Of a DNA stretch of 8,949 nt, positions 1 through 5,940 are shown piece by piece; position 1 is the first letter of the stretch; the number at the start of each line of letters is the position of its first letter. The notes beneath the pieces are model-generated. The model was not told where the DNA came from. It searched no databases and saw only the letters and a program-made list of their open reading frames with translations. Origin of the DNA: Gemmatimonadota bacterium (GTDB taxonomy: Bacteria; Gemmatimonadota; Gemmatimonadetes; Gemmatimonadales; GWC2-71-9); contig QHTY01000075.1 of the NCBI GenBank assembly GCA_003220985.1, positions 639 to 9,587 of the forward strand, written 5' to 3'. The position numbers were made by a program, and so were the translations under genes.

Positions 1-512
1 TGTTCGGCGACGGCGCAGGCGCGACGATGGTACGCAAGAGCACGAACGGCCGCGGCATTTTGTCGGCCTACCTGAAGACGGACGGTACGCTCGCCGAGCT
101 GCTCTATCGGCCGGGCGGCGGCGCGACGCATCCGCCCAGCGAGGAGCTGCTCAAGGATCACAGCTACTACATCAAGATGGCGGGCCGCGAAGTCTTCAAG
201 GCCGCCGTGCTCTCGATGGCGGACGCCTGCGACCACGCGCTGCAGCGCGCCGGTCTCGATGCCGGTGCCATCGATCTCCTCATTCCTCACCAGGCCAACA
301 TCCGCATCATCGAAGCCACGGCGAAGCACGCCGGCGTGCCGATGGACAAGGTCTACGTCAACGTGGACCGTTTCGGCAACACCTCGGCCGCGTCCATCGC
401 CATCGCGCTCGACGAAGCCGTCACGTGTGGCCGCCTGAAGCCCGGCATGATCGTGATGTTTTGCGCCTTCGGAGCCGGCTTTACCTGGGGCAGCATGGTC
501 GTGCGGTGGTAG
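1..512 (+). CDS. fabH: 3-oxoacyl-ACP synthase III (KAS III), C-terminal part
   Basis: Partial gene: the reading frame is open from base 3 to the TAG at 510-512, and the N-terminal half with the catalytic cysteine lies outside the window. FabH condenses an acyl-CoA primer with malonyl-ACP to start fatty-acid synthesis in the cytoplasm. Visible family signatures are FGDGAGA at the left edge, PHQAN with the catalytic histidine codon at 288-290, FGNTSAAS with the catalytic asparagine at 378-380, and the C-terminal FTWGSMVVRW. The known FabH triad is Cys-His-Asn, so the two residues that can be seen are intact. The 3' end overlaps the proposed GTG start of fabD, consistent with translational coupling. 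No oddity is seen apart from the edge truncation. Confidence 0.96.
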   Translation, partial: FGDGAGATMVRKSTNGRGILSAYLKTDGTLAELLYRPGGGATHPPSEELLKDHSYYIKMAGREVFKAAVLSMADACDHALQRAGLDAGAIDLLIPHQANIRIIEATAKHAGVPMDKVYVNVDRFGNTSAASIAIALDEAVTCGRLKPGMIVMFCAFGAGFTWGSMVVRW

Positions 513-1462
513 GGGCGCAGCACGCTGCGCCCACGATCTGGTTGTGCCCAGGCCAGGGCTCCCAAAAAGTCGGCATGGGCAGAGATCTCGCGGAGCGGTT
601 CCCCGCGGCCCGCGCCGTGTTCGACGCGATCGACGAAGCCCTCGGCGCCCAGCTGTCGCGGATCATGTTCGAGGGTCCGGAAGAGGAGCTGACGGCGACC
701 CAGAACGCGCAGCCCGCCATCCTCGCTCACAGCGCCGCCGTGTTCGCGATCGTGCGCGACAAGGTCGACGGCGTGGTCGCGGCCGCAGGGCACTCGCTCG
801 GCGAGTACTCCGCGTACGTCACGGCGACTGCGCTCGGTTCTCCTCAGGCGGCAAAGCTCGTGCGGCGCCGCGGCGAGCTGATGCAGAAGGCCGGGGACGA
901 GCGCCCCGGCACGATGGCCGCGGTGCTCGGCCTCCCGACCAAAGACGTGGAGGCGGCGTGCACGGAGGCGTCGCAGCAGGCGAGCCTCGCCGTCCCCGCC
1001 AACATCAACGCCCCGGACCAGACGGTGATCTCCGGCGATCCCGACGCCGTCGCCCGCGCGGGCGAGGCCTGCAAGAAACGCGGCGCCAAGCGCGTCATTC
1101 CCCTCAACGTGAGCGGGGCATTCCACTCGCCGCTCATGGGACCGGCCAAGAACCATCTGGAGCTCGCGCTCGCGCGCGCCGAGTTCGCCGATCCCGCCTT
1201 CCCGGTGATCGCGAACGCCACCGCTGAAACAGTGAAGGAGGCGGGGCGCGCGCGTCGCCTGCTGGCGGATCAGCTGACGGCGCCTGTTCGCTGGGTGGAG
1301 TGCATGGAGCATGCGGCGCGCGTCGGTGGCGAAGGCGCTCGATTTGTCGAGATCGGTCCCGGCGCCGTGCTGGCCGGTCTCTTGAAGCGGATCGTCCCGG
1401 GGGCGAACGTGATCAGCCTGGGGACGGCGGACGAGGTGACCAGATTCATGGACGCCGCATGA
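506..1462 (+). CDS. fabD: Malonyl-CoA:ACP transacylase
   Basis: FabD moves malonyl from CoA to the acyl carrier protein, supplying the two-carbon donor for FabH and FabF. From the GTG at 506 the protein is 318 residues, close to the family length of about 310. GQGSQ is at residues 16-20 (oxyanion loop), the nucleophile Ser97 is in GHSLGEY, Arg122 is in RRRGELMQ (25 residues after the serine, as in E. coli), and His207 is in GAFHSPLM. The start is uncertain: there is no ATG near the expected N terminus. GTG 506 overlaps the fabH stop and keeps the first beta strand (TIWLCPG); TTG 542 would remove it, and the ATG at 425 adds a non-family extension read from fabH. The first codons after GTG 506 are made by a GC palindrome (513-532). 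An 85-base gap holding a REPIN-like repeat separates fabD from fabG. Confidence 0.94.
   Translation: MVGAQHAAPTIWLCPGQGSQKVGMGRDLAERFPAARAVFDAIDEALGAQLSRIMFEGPEEELTATQNAQPAILAHSAAVFAIVRDKVDGVVAAAGHSLGEYSAYVTATALGSPQAAKLVRRRGELMQKAGDERPGTMAAVLGLPTKDVEAACTEASQQASLAVPANINAPDQTVISGDPDAVARAGEACKKRGAKRVIPLNVSGAFHSPLMGPAKNHLELALARAEFADPAFPVIANATAETVKEAGRARRLLADQLTAPVRWVECMEHAARVGGEGARFVEIGPGAVLAGLLKRIVPGANVISLGTADEVTRFMDAA
513..532. repeat. GC-rich palindrome at the fabH/fabD junction
   Basis: GGGCGCAGC (513-521) and GCTGCGCCC (524-532) are exact reverse complements separated by AC, so the transcript could form a tight GC hairpin with 8-9 pairs. It starts one base after the fabH stop codon and falls within the first codons of fabD if GTG 506 is the start. 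It may be a short dispersed palindrome (REP-like) or a local hairpin that affects fabD initiation. No second copy exists in this window, so family membership cannot be shown. Confidence 0.7.
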
Positions 1463-1465
1463 TGG

Positions 1466-1547
1466 GGTCACAGGCTAAAACCTGTGCTCGGCAATCATTG
1501 TCCTTAAGGACAATGCCAGCCGAGCACACCCTTCAGGGTGTGAAGTC
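1466..1547 (-). repeat. REPIN-like three-hairpin element, copy 1 (fabD/fabG)
   Basis: An 82-bp structured element starts 3 bases after the fabD stop and ends directly before the fabG GTG. Parts in order on the plus strand: hairpin 1469-1474/1481-1486 (CACAGG/CCTGTG); a central arm with GCTCGGC (1486-1492) pairing with GCCGAGC (1519-1525) around the perfect 20-bp palindrome CATTGTCCTTAAGGACAATG (1496-1515); and hairpin 1525-1531/1536-1542 (CACACCC/GGGTGTG, TTCA loop). The reverse complement matches copy 2 at 5050-5132 in roughly 70 of 82 positions by eye. Two hairpins in inverted arrangement around a palindromic core resemble REP doublets (REPINs), which are usually mobilised by RAYT transposases; none is encoded here. 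A small MITE is the alternative. Confidence 0.88.
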
Positions 1548-2285
1548 GTGAAGATCGAACTACCGGGAAAGGTCGCGCTCGTCACGGGGGGCACGCGCGG
1601 CATCGGCCTCGAGATCTGCCAGGCGTTCGCCGCGGCGGGGGCCAAGGTCGCGCTCTGTGCCCGCGACGGCGCGAAAGCCGAGGAGACGGCGAAGCAGCTC
1701 GGCGGTGGCGCACGGGGATACGCGTGCGACGTCAGCATCCCGGCTCAGGTCGAAGCGTTCGCGAAGGCGGTCGACAAGGATTTTGGCCAGATCGACGTGC
1801 TGGTGAACAACGCCGGGTTTACCAAAGACAATCTGCTGTTCCTGCTCACGGAAGCGGATTGGGACTCGGTCGTGGATACGAACCTGAAGGGCACGTTCCT
1901 GATGACCAAGTACGCGGCCCGTGGCATGATCAAACGGCGTTGGGGACGGGTCATCAACATCACCAGCGTCGTCGGACTGAACGGCAATAAGGGGCAATCC
2001 AACTACTCCGCCTCCAAGGCGGGGATCATCGGCTTCACCAAGTCCGTCGCGAAGGAGCTAGCCTCGCGCAACGTGCTGGTGAATGCCGTCGCTCCTGGCT
2101 TTGTCGAGACGGAGCTTACACAGAGCGTCACTCCAGAAGCCCGGAAGTACTTCCTAGACAACATTCCGCTGGGACGGCTGGGGCAAAGCTCCGAAGTTGC
2201 AGCCGCCGTCCTCTTTCTCGCCTCCGACTTGGCCAGCTACATTACGGGGCAGGTTCTGGTCGTCGACGGCGGGATGGTGATGTGA
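1548..2285 (+). CDS. fabG: 3-oxoacyl-ACP reductase
   Basis: FabG is the NADPH-dependent reductase of 3-oxoacyl-ACP in each elongation cycle. The 245-residue protein is a complete short-chain dehydrogenase: cofactor loop TGGTRGIG at residues 13-20, acidic turn CDV at 60-62, NNAG at 87-90, Asn112, and the catalytic Ser140, Tyr153, Lys157 (YSASK), with a C-terminal ITGQVLVVDGG typical of FabG. The start is GTG, which leaves the normal short FabG leader MKIELPGK. No ATG is available at that place. The only G-rich stretch upstream, GGGTG at 1536-1540, is inside the 3' arm of the REPIN-like hairpin, so translation may depend on repeat folding or on coupling from fabD. Assignment as FabG rather than another SDR is supported by its position between fabD and acpP. 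Confidence 0.96.
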   Translation: MKIELPGKVALVTGGTRGIGLEICQAFAAAGAKVALCARDGAKAEETAKQLGGGARGYACDVSIPAQVEAFAKAVDKDFGQIDVLVNNAGFTKDNLLFLLTEADWDSVVDTNLKGTFLMTKYAARGMIKRRWGRVINITSVVGLNGNKGQSNYSASKAGIIGFTKSVAKELASRNVLVNAVAPGFVETELTQSVTPEARKYFLDNIPLGRLGQSSEVAAAVLFLASDLASYITGQVLVVDGGMVM

Positions 2286-2320
2286 GCCGGTCCGCCCCCC
2301 ACCTTCGCTGAGGGTCATCC

Positions 2321-2578
2321 ATGGCAATGGACATGAAGCAGCTCGAGGAGAAGGTCAAAGACATCATCGTCGAAGAGCTCGGGGTCGAGCGCGACAAGCT
2401 CACCAACGATGCGAGCTTCATGGAAGATCTCGGCGCCGACAGCCTCGATACGGTCGAGCTCGTCATGGCGTTCGAGAAGGAATTCGACATCGACATCCCG
2501 GACGAAGAGGCGGAGAAGCTCCGCACCGTCGGGGCGGCGATGTCCTATCTCCATGACAAGATGGGGAAAGGCAAATAG
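2321..2578 (+). CDS. acpP: Acyl carrier protein
   Basis: Small acidic protein of 85 residues that carries growing acyl chains on a 4'-phosphopantetheine arm. The attachment site is Ser41 in GADSLDTVELV, and the helix after it and the DIPDEEAEKLRTVG segment match bacterial AcpP closely. The ATG at 2321 is chosen because GAGGG at 2310-2314 lies 6 bases upstream; ATGs at 2327 and 2333 are in frame and would give slightly shorter versions. The 35-base gap after fabG shows no hairpin. The stop codon TAG shares its last base with the GTG of fabF, so the two are probably translationally coupled. Confidence 0.97.
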   Translation: MAMDMKQLEEKVKDIIVEELGVERDKLTNDASFMEDLGADSLDTVELVMAFEKEFDIDIPDEEAEKLRTVGAAMSYLHDKMGKGK

Positions 2579-3816
2579 TGACCCGCCGGGTGGCGATCAC
2601 GGGCCTGGGGCTCGTGACGCCGGTCGGAAACGACGTCGCCAGCACCTGGGCCGCCCTCGTCGATGGTCAATCGGGGGCGGGTCCGATCACCAAATTCGAT
2701 TCGGCGCAGCTGCCGGTGCATTTCGCCTGCGAAGTGAAGGGGTACGACCCCCTCCAGTACATCGAGAAGAAGGAAGCCCGCCGCTACGATCTGTTCTCCC
2801 AGTTCGCGATGGGGGCCGCAGTGCAGGCCGTGCGGGACGCGTGTCTCGAGAAGAGCCCGCTCGACCCCAAACGCATCGGTGTGATCATCGGCAGCGGCAC
2901 GGGCGGCATCGCAACGTTCGAAGAGAACATGCGTGCCTTCGTTGAAAAGGGGCCGAGCCGGGTCTCCCCGTTCTTCGTGCCGATGTTCATGGCGAATGTC
3001 GCATCGGCGATCGTCTCGATGCGCTTCGGCTTCCAGGGACCGTGCTACTGCACGGTGTCGGCCTGCGCCTCGTCGGGTCATGCCCTGGGCGACGCGTTCG
3101 ACATGATTCGGGAGAACAAGGCCGACGTGATGGTCGCGGGCGGCTCGGAAGCGGCGATCACTCCGCTCGCGCTCGCCAGCTTCGCGAACATGAAGGCGCT
3201 GTCGGAACGCAACGACGACCCCAAAACCGCGAGCCGCCCGTTCGACCGAGACCGCGACGGCTTCGTGATGGGGGACGGCGCCGCAGTCGTGATCCTCGAA
3301 GAGTGGGAGCGCGCCCGGGCGCGCGGCGCGACGATCCTTGCCGAGCTCATCGGCTACGGCGCGACCGCCGACGCCTATCACATCACGGCGCCGGCACCCG
3401 ACGGCTCCGGCGCGCAGGAGGCGATGCGGCTCGCCATGCAATCGGGCGGGCTTCGTCCGGACGAGGTCGGCTACATCAACGCGCACGGCACCTCCACGCC
3501 GCATGGCGACGCGGCTGAGACCGCCGCCGTGAAGGCGGTGTTTGGCGAGCACGCGCGGAAGCTGATCTTCGGCTCGACCAAGTCGATGACGGGCCACCTG
3601 CTCGGCGCCGCCGGGGCCTTGGAGCTCGCGATCTGCACGCTCGCACTCAAACACGGCCTCATCCCACCGACCATCAATCAGTTCAACGCCGACCCCGCGT
3701 GCGATCTCGACTCGGCGCCGAACAAGGCAGTGCGGCGGCAGCTCGACGTGGCGCTCTCGAACTCGTTCGGCTTCGGGGGGCACAACGTGACATTGGCCGT
3801 TCGGAAAGTCGCATGA
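2578..3816 (+). CDS. fabF: 3-oxoacyl-ACP synthase II (KAS II)
   Basis: FabF extends acyl-ACP by decarboxylative condensation with malonyl-ACP. The protein is 412 residues, close to E. coli FabF (413), and the catalytic triad falls at the same numbers: Cys163 in VSACASS, His303 in NAHGTSTP and His340 in TGHLLGAAG. The C-terminal NSFGFGGHN loop (the gatekeeper Phe region) is present. The GTG start at 2578 overlaps the acpP stop by one base and has AAAGG at 2567-2571 as a plausible ribosome site. The stop overlaps the mqnE ATG (ATGA at 3813-3816), which ties the fatty-acid block directly to the menaquinone block. FabB-type activity cannot be excluded from sequence alone, but the acpP-fabF arrangement and residue numbering favour FabF. 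Confidence 0.97.
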   Translation: MTRRVAITGLGLVTPVGNDVASTWAALVDGQSGAGPITKFDSAQLPVHFACEVKGYDPLQYIEKKEARRYDLFSQFAMGAAVQAVRDACLEKSPLDPKRIGVIIGSGTGGIATFEENMRAFVEKGPSRVSPFFVPMFMANVASAIVSMRFGFQGPCYCTVSACASSGHALGDAFDMIRENKADVMVAGGSEAAITPLALASFANMKALSERNDDPKTASRPFDRDRDGFVMGDGAAVVILEEWERARARGATILAELIGYGATADAYHITAPAPDGSGAQEAMRLAMQSGGLRPDEVGYINAHGTSTPHGDAAETAAVKAVFGEHARKLIFGSTKSMTGHLLGAAGALELAICTLALKHGLIPPTINQFNADPACDLDSAPNKAVRRQLDVALSNSFGFGGHNVTLAVRKVA

Positions 3817-5051
3817 GTCTTCGATCTATTGGGGACAAGGTCGAACGCGGCGAACGGCTCACGCGCGAGGATGGCCTCGCGCTTTTTGCATCGCACGACC
3901 TGCTGACGATCGGTCGCCTCGCCAACCTCGCCAACGCGCGCAAGAACGGTGAACGCGTCTACTTCGCGGCGAATCAACACATCAATCCGACGAACGTCTG
4001 CATCCTGCGCAACACCTGCGTGTTCTGCTCCTTCGCGCGCATGCCGAAGGAAGATGGCGCGTATACGCGGAGCCTCGACGAAGTGTTCGCCGAGGCCGAT
4101 GCCGCGCGCGACAACCCGACGCGCGAGTTTCACATCGTGGGCGGGTTGCACCCCAAGCTCCGGCTCGCGTACTACGTCGACATGTTTCGCGGCCTCAAGG
4201 CCCGTCACCCGCAGGTGATGATCAAGGCGCTGACCGCAGTCGAAGTCGCGCATCTCGCGCGCATCGAAGGCATGACCACGCGCGACGTGCTGCAGGCGAT
4301 GAAAGACGCCGGGGTCAGCACCCTTCCCGGCGGCGGCGCGGAGGTGTTCTCTCCCGCGGCACGCGCCACGATCGCCGACCGGAAACTCAGTGGTGAAGAA
4401 TGGCTCGCGGTGCATCGTGAAGCGCACCAGCTCGGCATGCCCTCCAACTGCACGATGCTGTACGGCCACGTCGAGACGATGGAAGATCGTGTCGACCACC
4501 TGCTCGCGCTGCGCGCGCTGCAAGACGAGACCGGCGGCTTTCTGACTTACATCCCGCTTGCCTACCACCCAGATCACAACGAGCTGGGCGAGACCCTCGG
4601 CCGGACCGGCACGGCGACGACGGGATTCGATGACCTCAAGAACATCGCCGTCGGCCGCTTGCTCCTGGACAACATCCCGCACGTGAAGACCCATTGGCCG
4701 ATGGTCACGCCGTTCATCTCGCAGGTCGCGCTCACGTTCGGCTGCGACGATCTGGAGGGCACGGTGGTCTTCGAGCGGGTCTATCACGAGGCCGGCGCGC
4801 CGACGCCGATGTGGCTCTCCTACGACGAGATCGTGACGCTGATCCGCGGGGCGGGGAAGGAGCCCGTCGAGCGCGACTCGCTCTATCAGACGGTCAGGAC
4901 GTTCGAGGGCTACGTGCCGAAGCCCCAGCCTGCGCCGGTGCGGCCCGAGGGCCCGGCGCCGCAAGGCGCGCTGTTCCAGATCGAGCACCGCGCTCGCGCC
5001 GCGGCGAAGCGCAAACAACCGGTCGCAACGGTTGTGGATGGTGCAGAATGA
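3813..5051 (+). CDS. mqnE: Aminofutalosine synthase (radical SAM)
   Basis: MqnE adds the adenosyl radical of SAM to 3-[(1-carboxyvinyl)oxy]benzoate to form aminofutalosine, an early step of the futalosine menaquinone route. Family features in the 412-residue protein: HINPTNVC, FCSFAR, HIVGGLHP, the diagnostic LPGGGAEVF, and the PLAYHPDHNELG and DNIPHVKTHWPM segments. The iron-sulfur cysteines are Cys63, Cys69 and Cys72, giving CX5CX2C instead of the standard CX3CX2C; the surrounding residues are otherwise normal. After FEGYVPK there is a Pro/Ala/Arg-rich tail of about 45 residues that looks disordered. The ATG at 3813 overlaps the fabF stop, with GGAAAG at 3803-3808. The stop TGA at 5049-5051 reaches into the second REPIN-like copy. 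Cofactor-F420-type (CofG/H) enzymes are a less likely alternative given mqnA and mqnC downstream. Confidence 0.93.
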   Translation: MSLRSIGDKVERGERLTREDGLALFASHDLLTIGRLANLANARKNGERVYFAANQHINPTNVCILRNTCVFCSFARMPKEDGAYTRSLDEVFAEADAARDNPTREFHIVGGLHPKLRLAYYVDMFRGLKARHPQVMIKALTAVEVAHLARIEGMTTRDVLQAMKDAGVSTLPGGGAEVFSPAARATIADRKLSGEEWLAVHREAHQLGMPSNCTMLYGHVETMEDRVDHLLALRALQDETGGFLTYIPLAYHPDHNELGETLGRTGTATTGFDDLKNIAVGRLLLDNIPHVKTHWPMVTPFISQVALTFGCDDLEGTVVFERVYHEAGAPTPMWLSYDEIVTLIRGAGKEPVERDSLYQTVRTFEGYVPKPQPAPVRPEGPAPQGALFQIEHRARAAAKRKQPVATVVDGAE

Positions 5052-5132
5052 CTTCACACGCTGAAGCGTGTGCTCGGCAAACATTGTCCTTAAGGACAAT
5101 GCAGTGCCGAGCCCAGGCTTTAGCCTGGGAAC
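5050..5132 (+). repeat. REPIN-like three-hairpin element, copy 2 (mqnE/mqnA)
   Basis: Second copy of the element, inverted relative to the one at 1466-1547. Parts: hairpin 5055-5061/5066-5072 (CACACGC/GCGTGTG, TGAA loop); outer arm GCTCGGC (5072-5078) pairing with GCCGAGC (5106-5112) around the same perfect palindrome CATTGTCCTTAAGGACAATG (5082-5101); hairpin 5112-5118/5123-5129 (CCCAGGC/GCCTGGG, TTTA loop). Differences from copy 1 lie in the internal loops or are matched by changes on the opposite side of a stem. The left end overlaps the mqnE stop codon and the right end lies just before the mqnA ATG. Copies are listed with opposite strands only to show relative orientation. Confidence 0.88.
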
Positions 5133-5136
5133 ACGA

Positions 5137-5940
5137 ATGAAGATCGGGCGCATCGGCTACATCAATTGCGCCCCAGTTTACGGGGCGATAGATCGCGGCA
5201 TCGTCAAGTTGCCGCACGGCGGTGAGCTGGTCACCGGCACACCCGCCGAGTTGAACGACCTCCTGGTCGCGGGCGAGCTCGACGTGAGTGTGATCAGCGC
5301 GATCGAATATGCCCGCCATGCGAAGGATCTCGTGCTCCTGCCCGAGCTCGCCATCTCCTGCGATGGACCGGTACGCAGCGTGGCGCTGTTCAGCCGTCGG
5401 ACAGTCGGACAGTTGGACGGTCGGACGGTGCTGCTCTCGGCGTCATCGCGGACGTCGGTCGCATTGCTGGAGCTGTTGTGTCGGGAGGTCTGGCATATTC
5501 GGCCGAAGTTTGCGGAGGCGCGCGCCGAGGCTCAGGATCTCGACGCCTTGGCCGCGCTGCCGCACGAGGCCGTCCTCGTGATCGGCGATGCGGCGCTTAA
5601 GCTCGCCGCGGCCGGTACCTATCCGCACCGGTATGACCTCGGCGACGAATGGAAGCGCTGGACTGGTAAACCGTTTGTCTTCGCGGTTTGGGCCGCTCGA
5701 CGCGCCGCTGACCGCGCCGCGGTGCGGCGGGGTCACGACAGTCTGCTCGCATCGCGCGCCTGGGGCCTCGCACATCTCGATGAGTTGGCAGCCGAAGCGT
5801 CCCGCGCGACAGGCGTCGCAGTCCCCGTCTGCCGCGAGTACCTCGCCGGTCTGGACTACGCGTTCAACGACAAGCATCGCACGGCGCTGACCGATTTCTT
5901 GCGTCATGTCGACTCACCGCAATTCGTACAGGTTGCCTGA
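5137..5940 (+). CDS. mqnA: Chorismate dehydratase
   Basis: MqnA removes water from chorismate to give 3-[(1-carboxyvinyl)oxy]benzoate, the substrate of MqnE. The 267-residue protein has the MqnA/MqnD periplasmic-binding-protein-like fold signatures: the N-terminal GRIGYINCAPVYG, PAELNDLLVAGELDVSVISAIEYA (split here by residue order only), PVRSVALFSRR, and SSRTSVALLELL. Adjacency to mqnE and mqnC supports MqnA over the paralogue MqnD. The ATG at 5137 is chosen because an earlier in-frame ATG (5068) would start inside the repeat and add a non-family leader. GGGAA at 5127-5131 is the best ribosome site and partly lies in the 3' arm of the last repeat hairpin. A four-unit octamer tract (5396-5427) runs through the coding sequence with no apparent length change. 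The stop overlaps the mqnC ATG by one base. Confidence 0.94.
   Translation: MKIGRIGYINCAPVYGAIDRGIVKLPHGGELVTGTPAELNDLLVAGELDVSVISAIEYARHAKDLVLLPELAISCDGPVRSVALFSRRTVGQLDGRTVLLSASSRTSVALLELLCREVWHIRPKFAEARAEAQDLDALAALPHEAVLVIGDAALKLAAAGTYPHRYDLGDEWKRWTGKPFVFAVWAARRAADRAAVRRGHDSLLASRAWGLAHLDELAAEASRATGVAVPVCREYLAGLDYAFNDKHRTALTDFLRHVDSPQFVQVA
5396..5429 (+). repeat. Octamer tandem repeat inside mqnA
   Basis: Four 8-base units follow one another: GTCGGACA, GTCGGACA, GTTGGACG, GTCGGACG, then GT. The tract encodes SRRTVGQLDGRTV (5393-5431) between the conserved VALF strand and the SSRTSVALL motif. An 8-base period is out of phase with codons, so the coding meaning changes from unit to unit, yet the segment aligns with the usual MqnA linker without an evident insertion. 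Confidence 0.8.

Noticed and set aside
425..505. Upstream ATG for fabD at 425
   Set aside because: It would add 27 residues translated from the fabH 3' end in another frame, with no match to FabD N termini.
353..1471. Long minus-strand open frame opposite fabH/fabD
   Set aside because: It is the shadow of a GC-rich coding gene; its product is Arg/His/Gly-rich with no recognisable family, while the plus strand carries intact catalytic motifs.
2545..3783. 412-codon minus-strand open frame opposite fabF
   Set aside because: Exact antisense shadow of fabF with low-complexity basic composition and no domains.
3699..3812. Earlier in-frame ATG for mqnE at 3699
   Set aside because: It would lie deep inside fabF; the ATG at 3813 with an ATGA overlap is the natural start.
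3999..4028. Frameshift as the cause of the odd MqnE cysteine spacing
   Set aside because: Conserved sequence continues in the same frame on both sides, so the change is an in-frame two-codon difference.
5068..5136. Earlier in-frame ATG for mqnA at 5068
   Set aside because: It lies inside the repeat and adds a repeat-encoded leader before the conserved MKIGRIGYIN start.
3678..5153. 491-codon minus-strand open frame opposite mqnE
   Set aside because: Antisense shadow that also runs through the REPIN-like element; no family signature.
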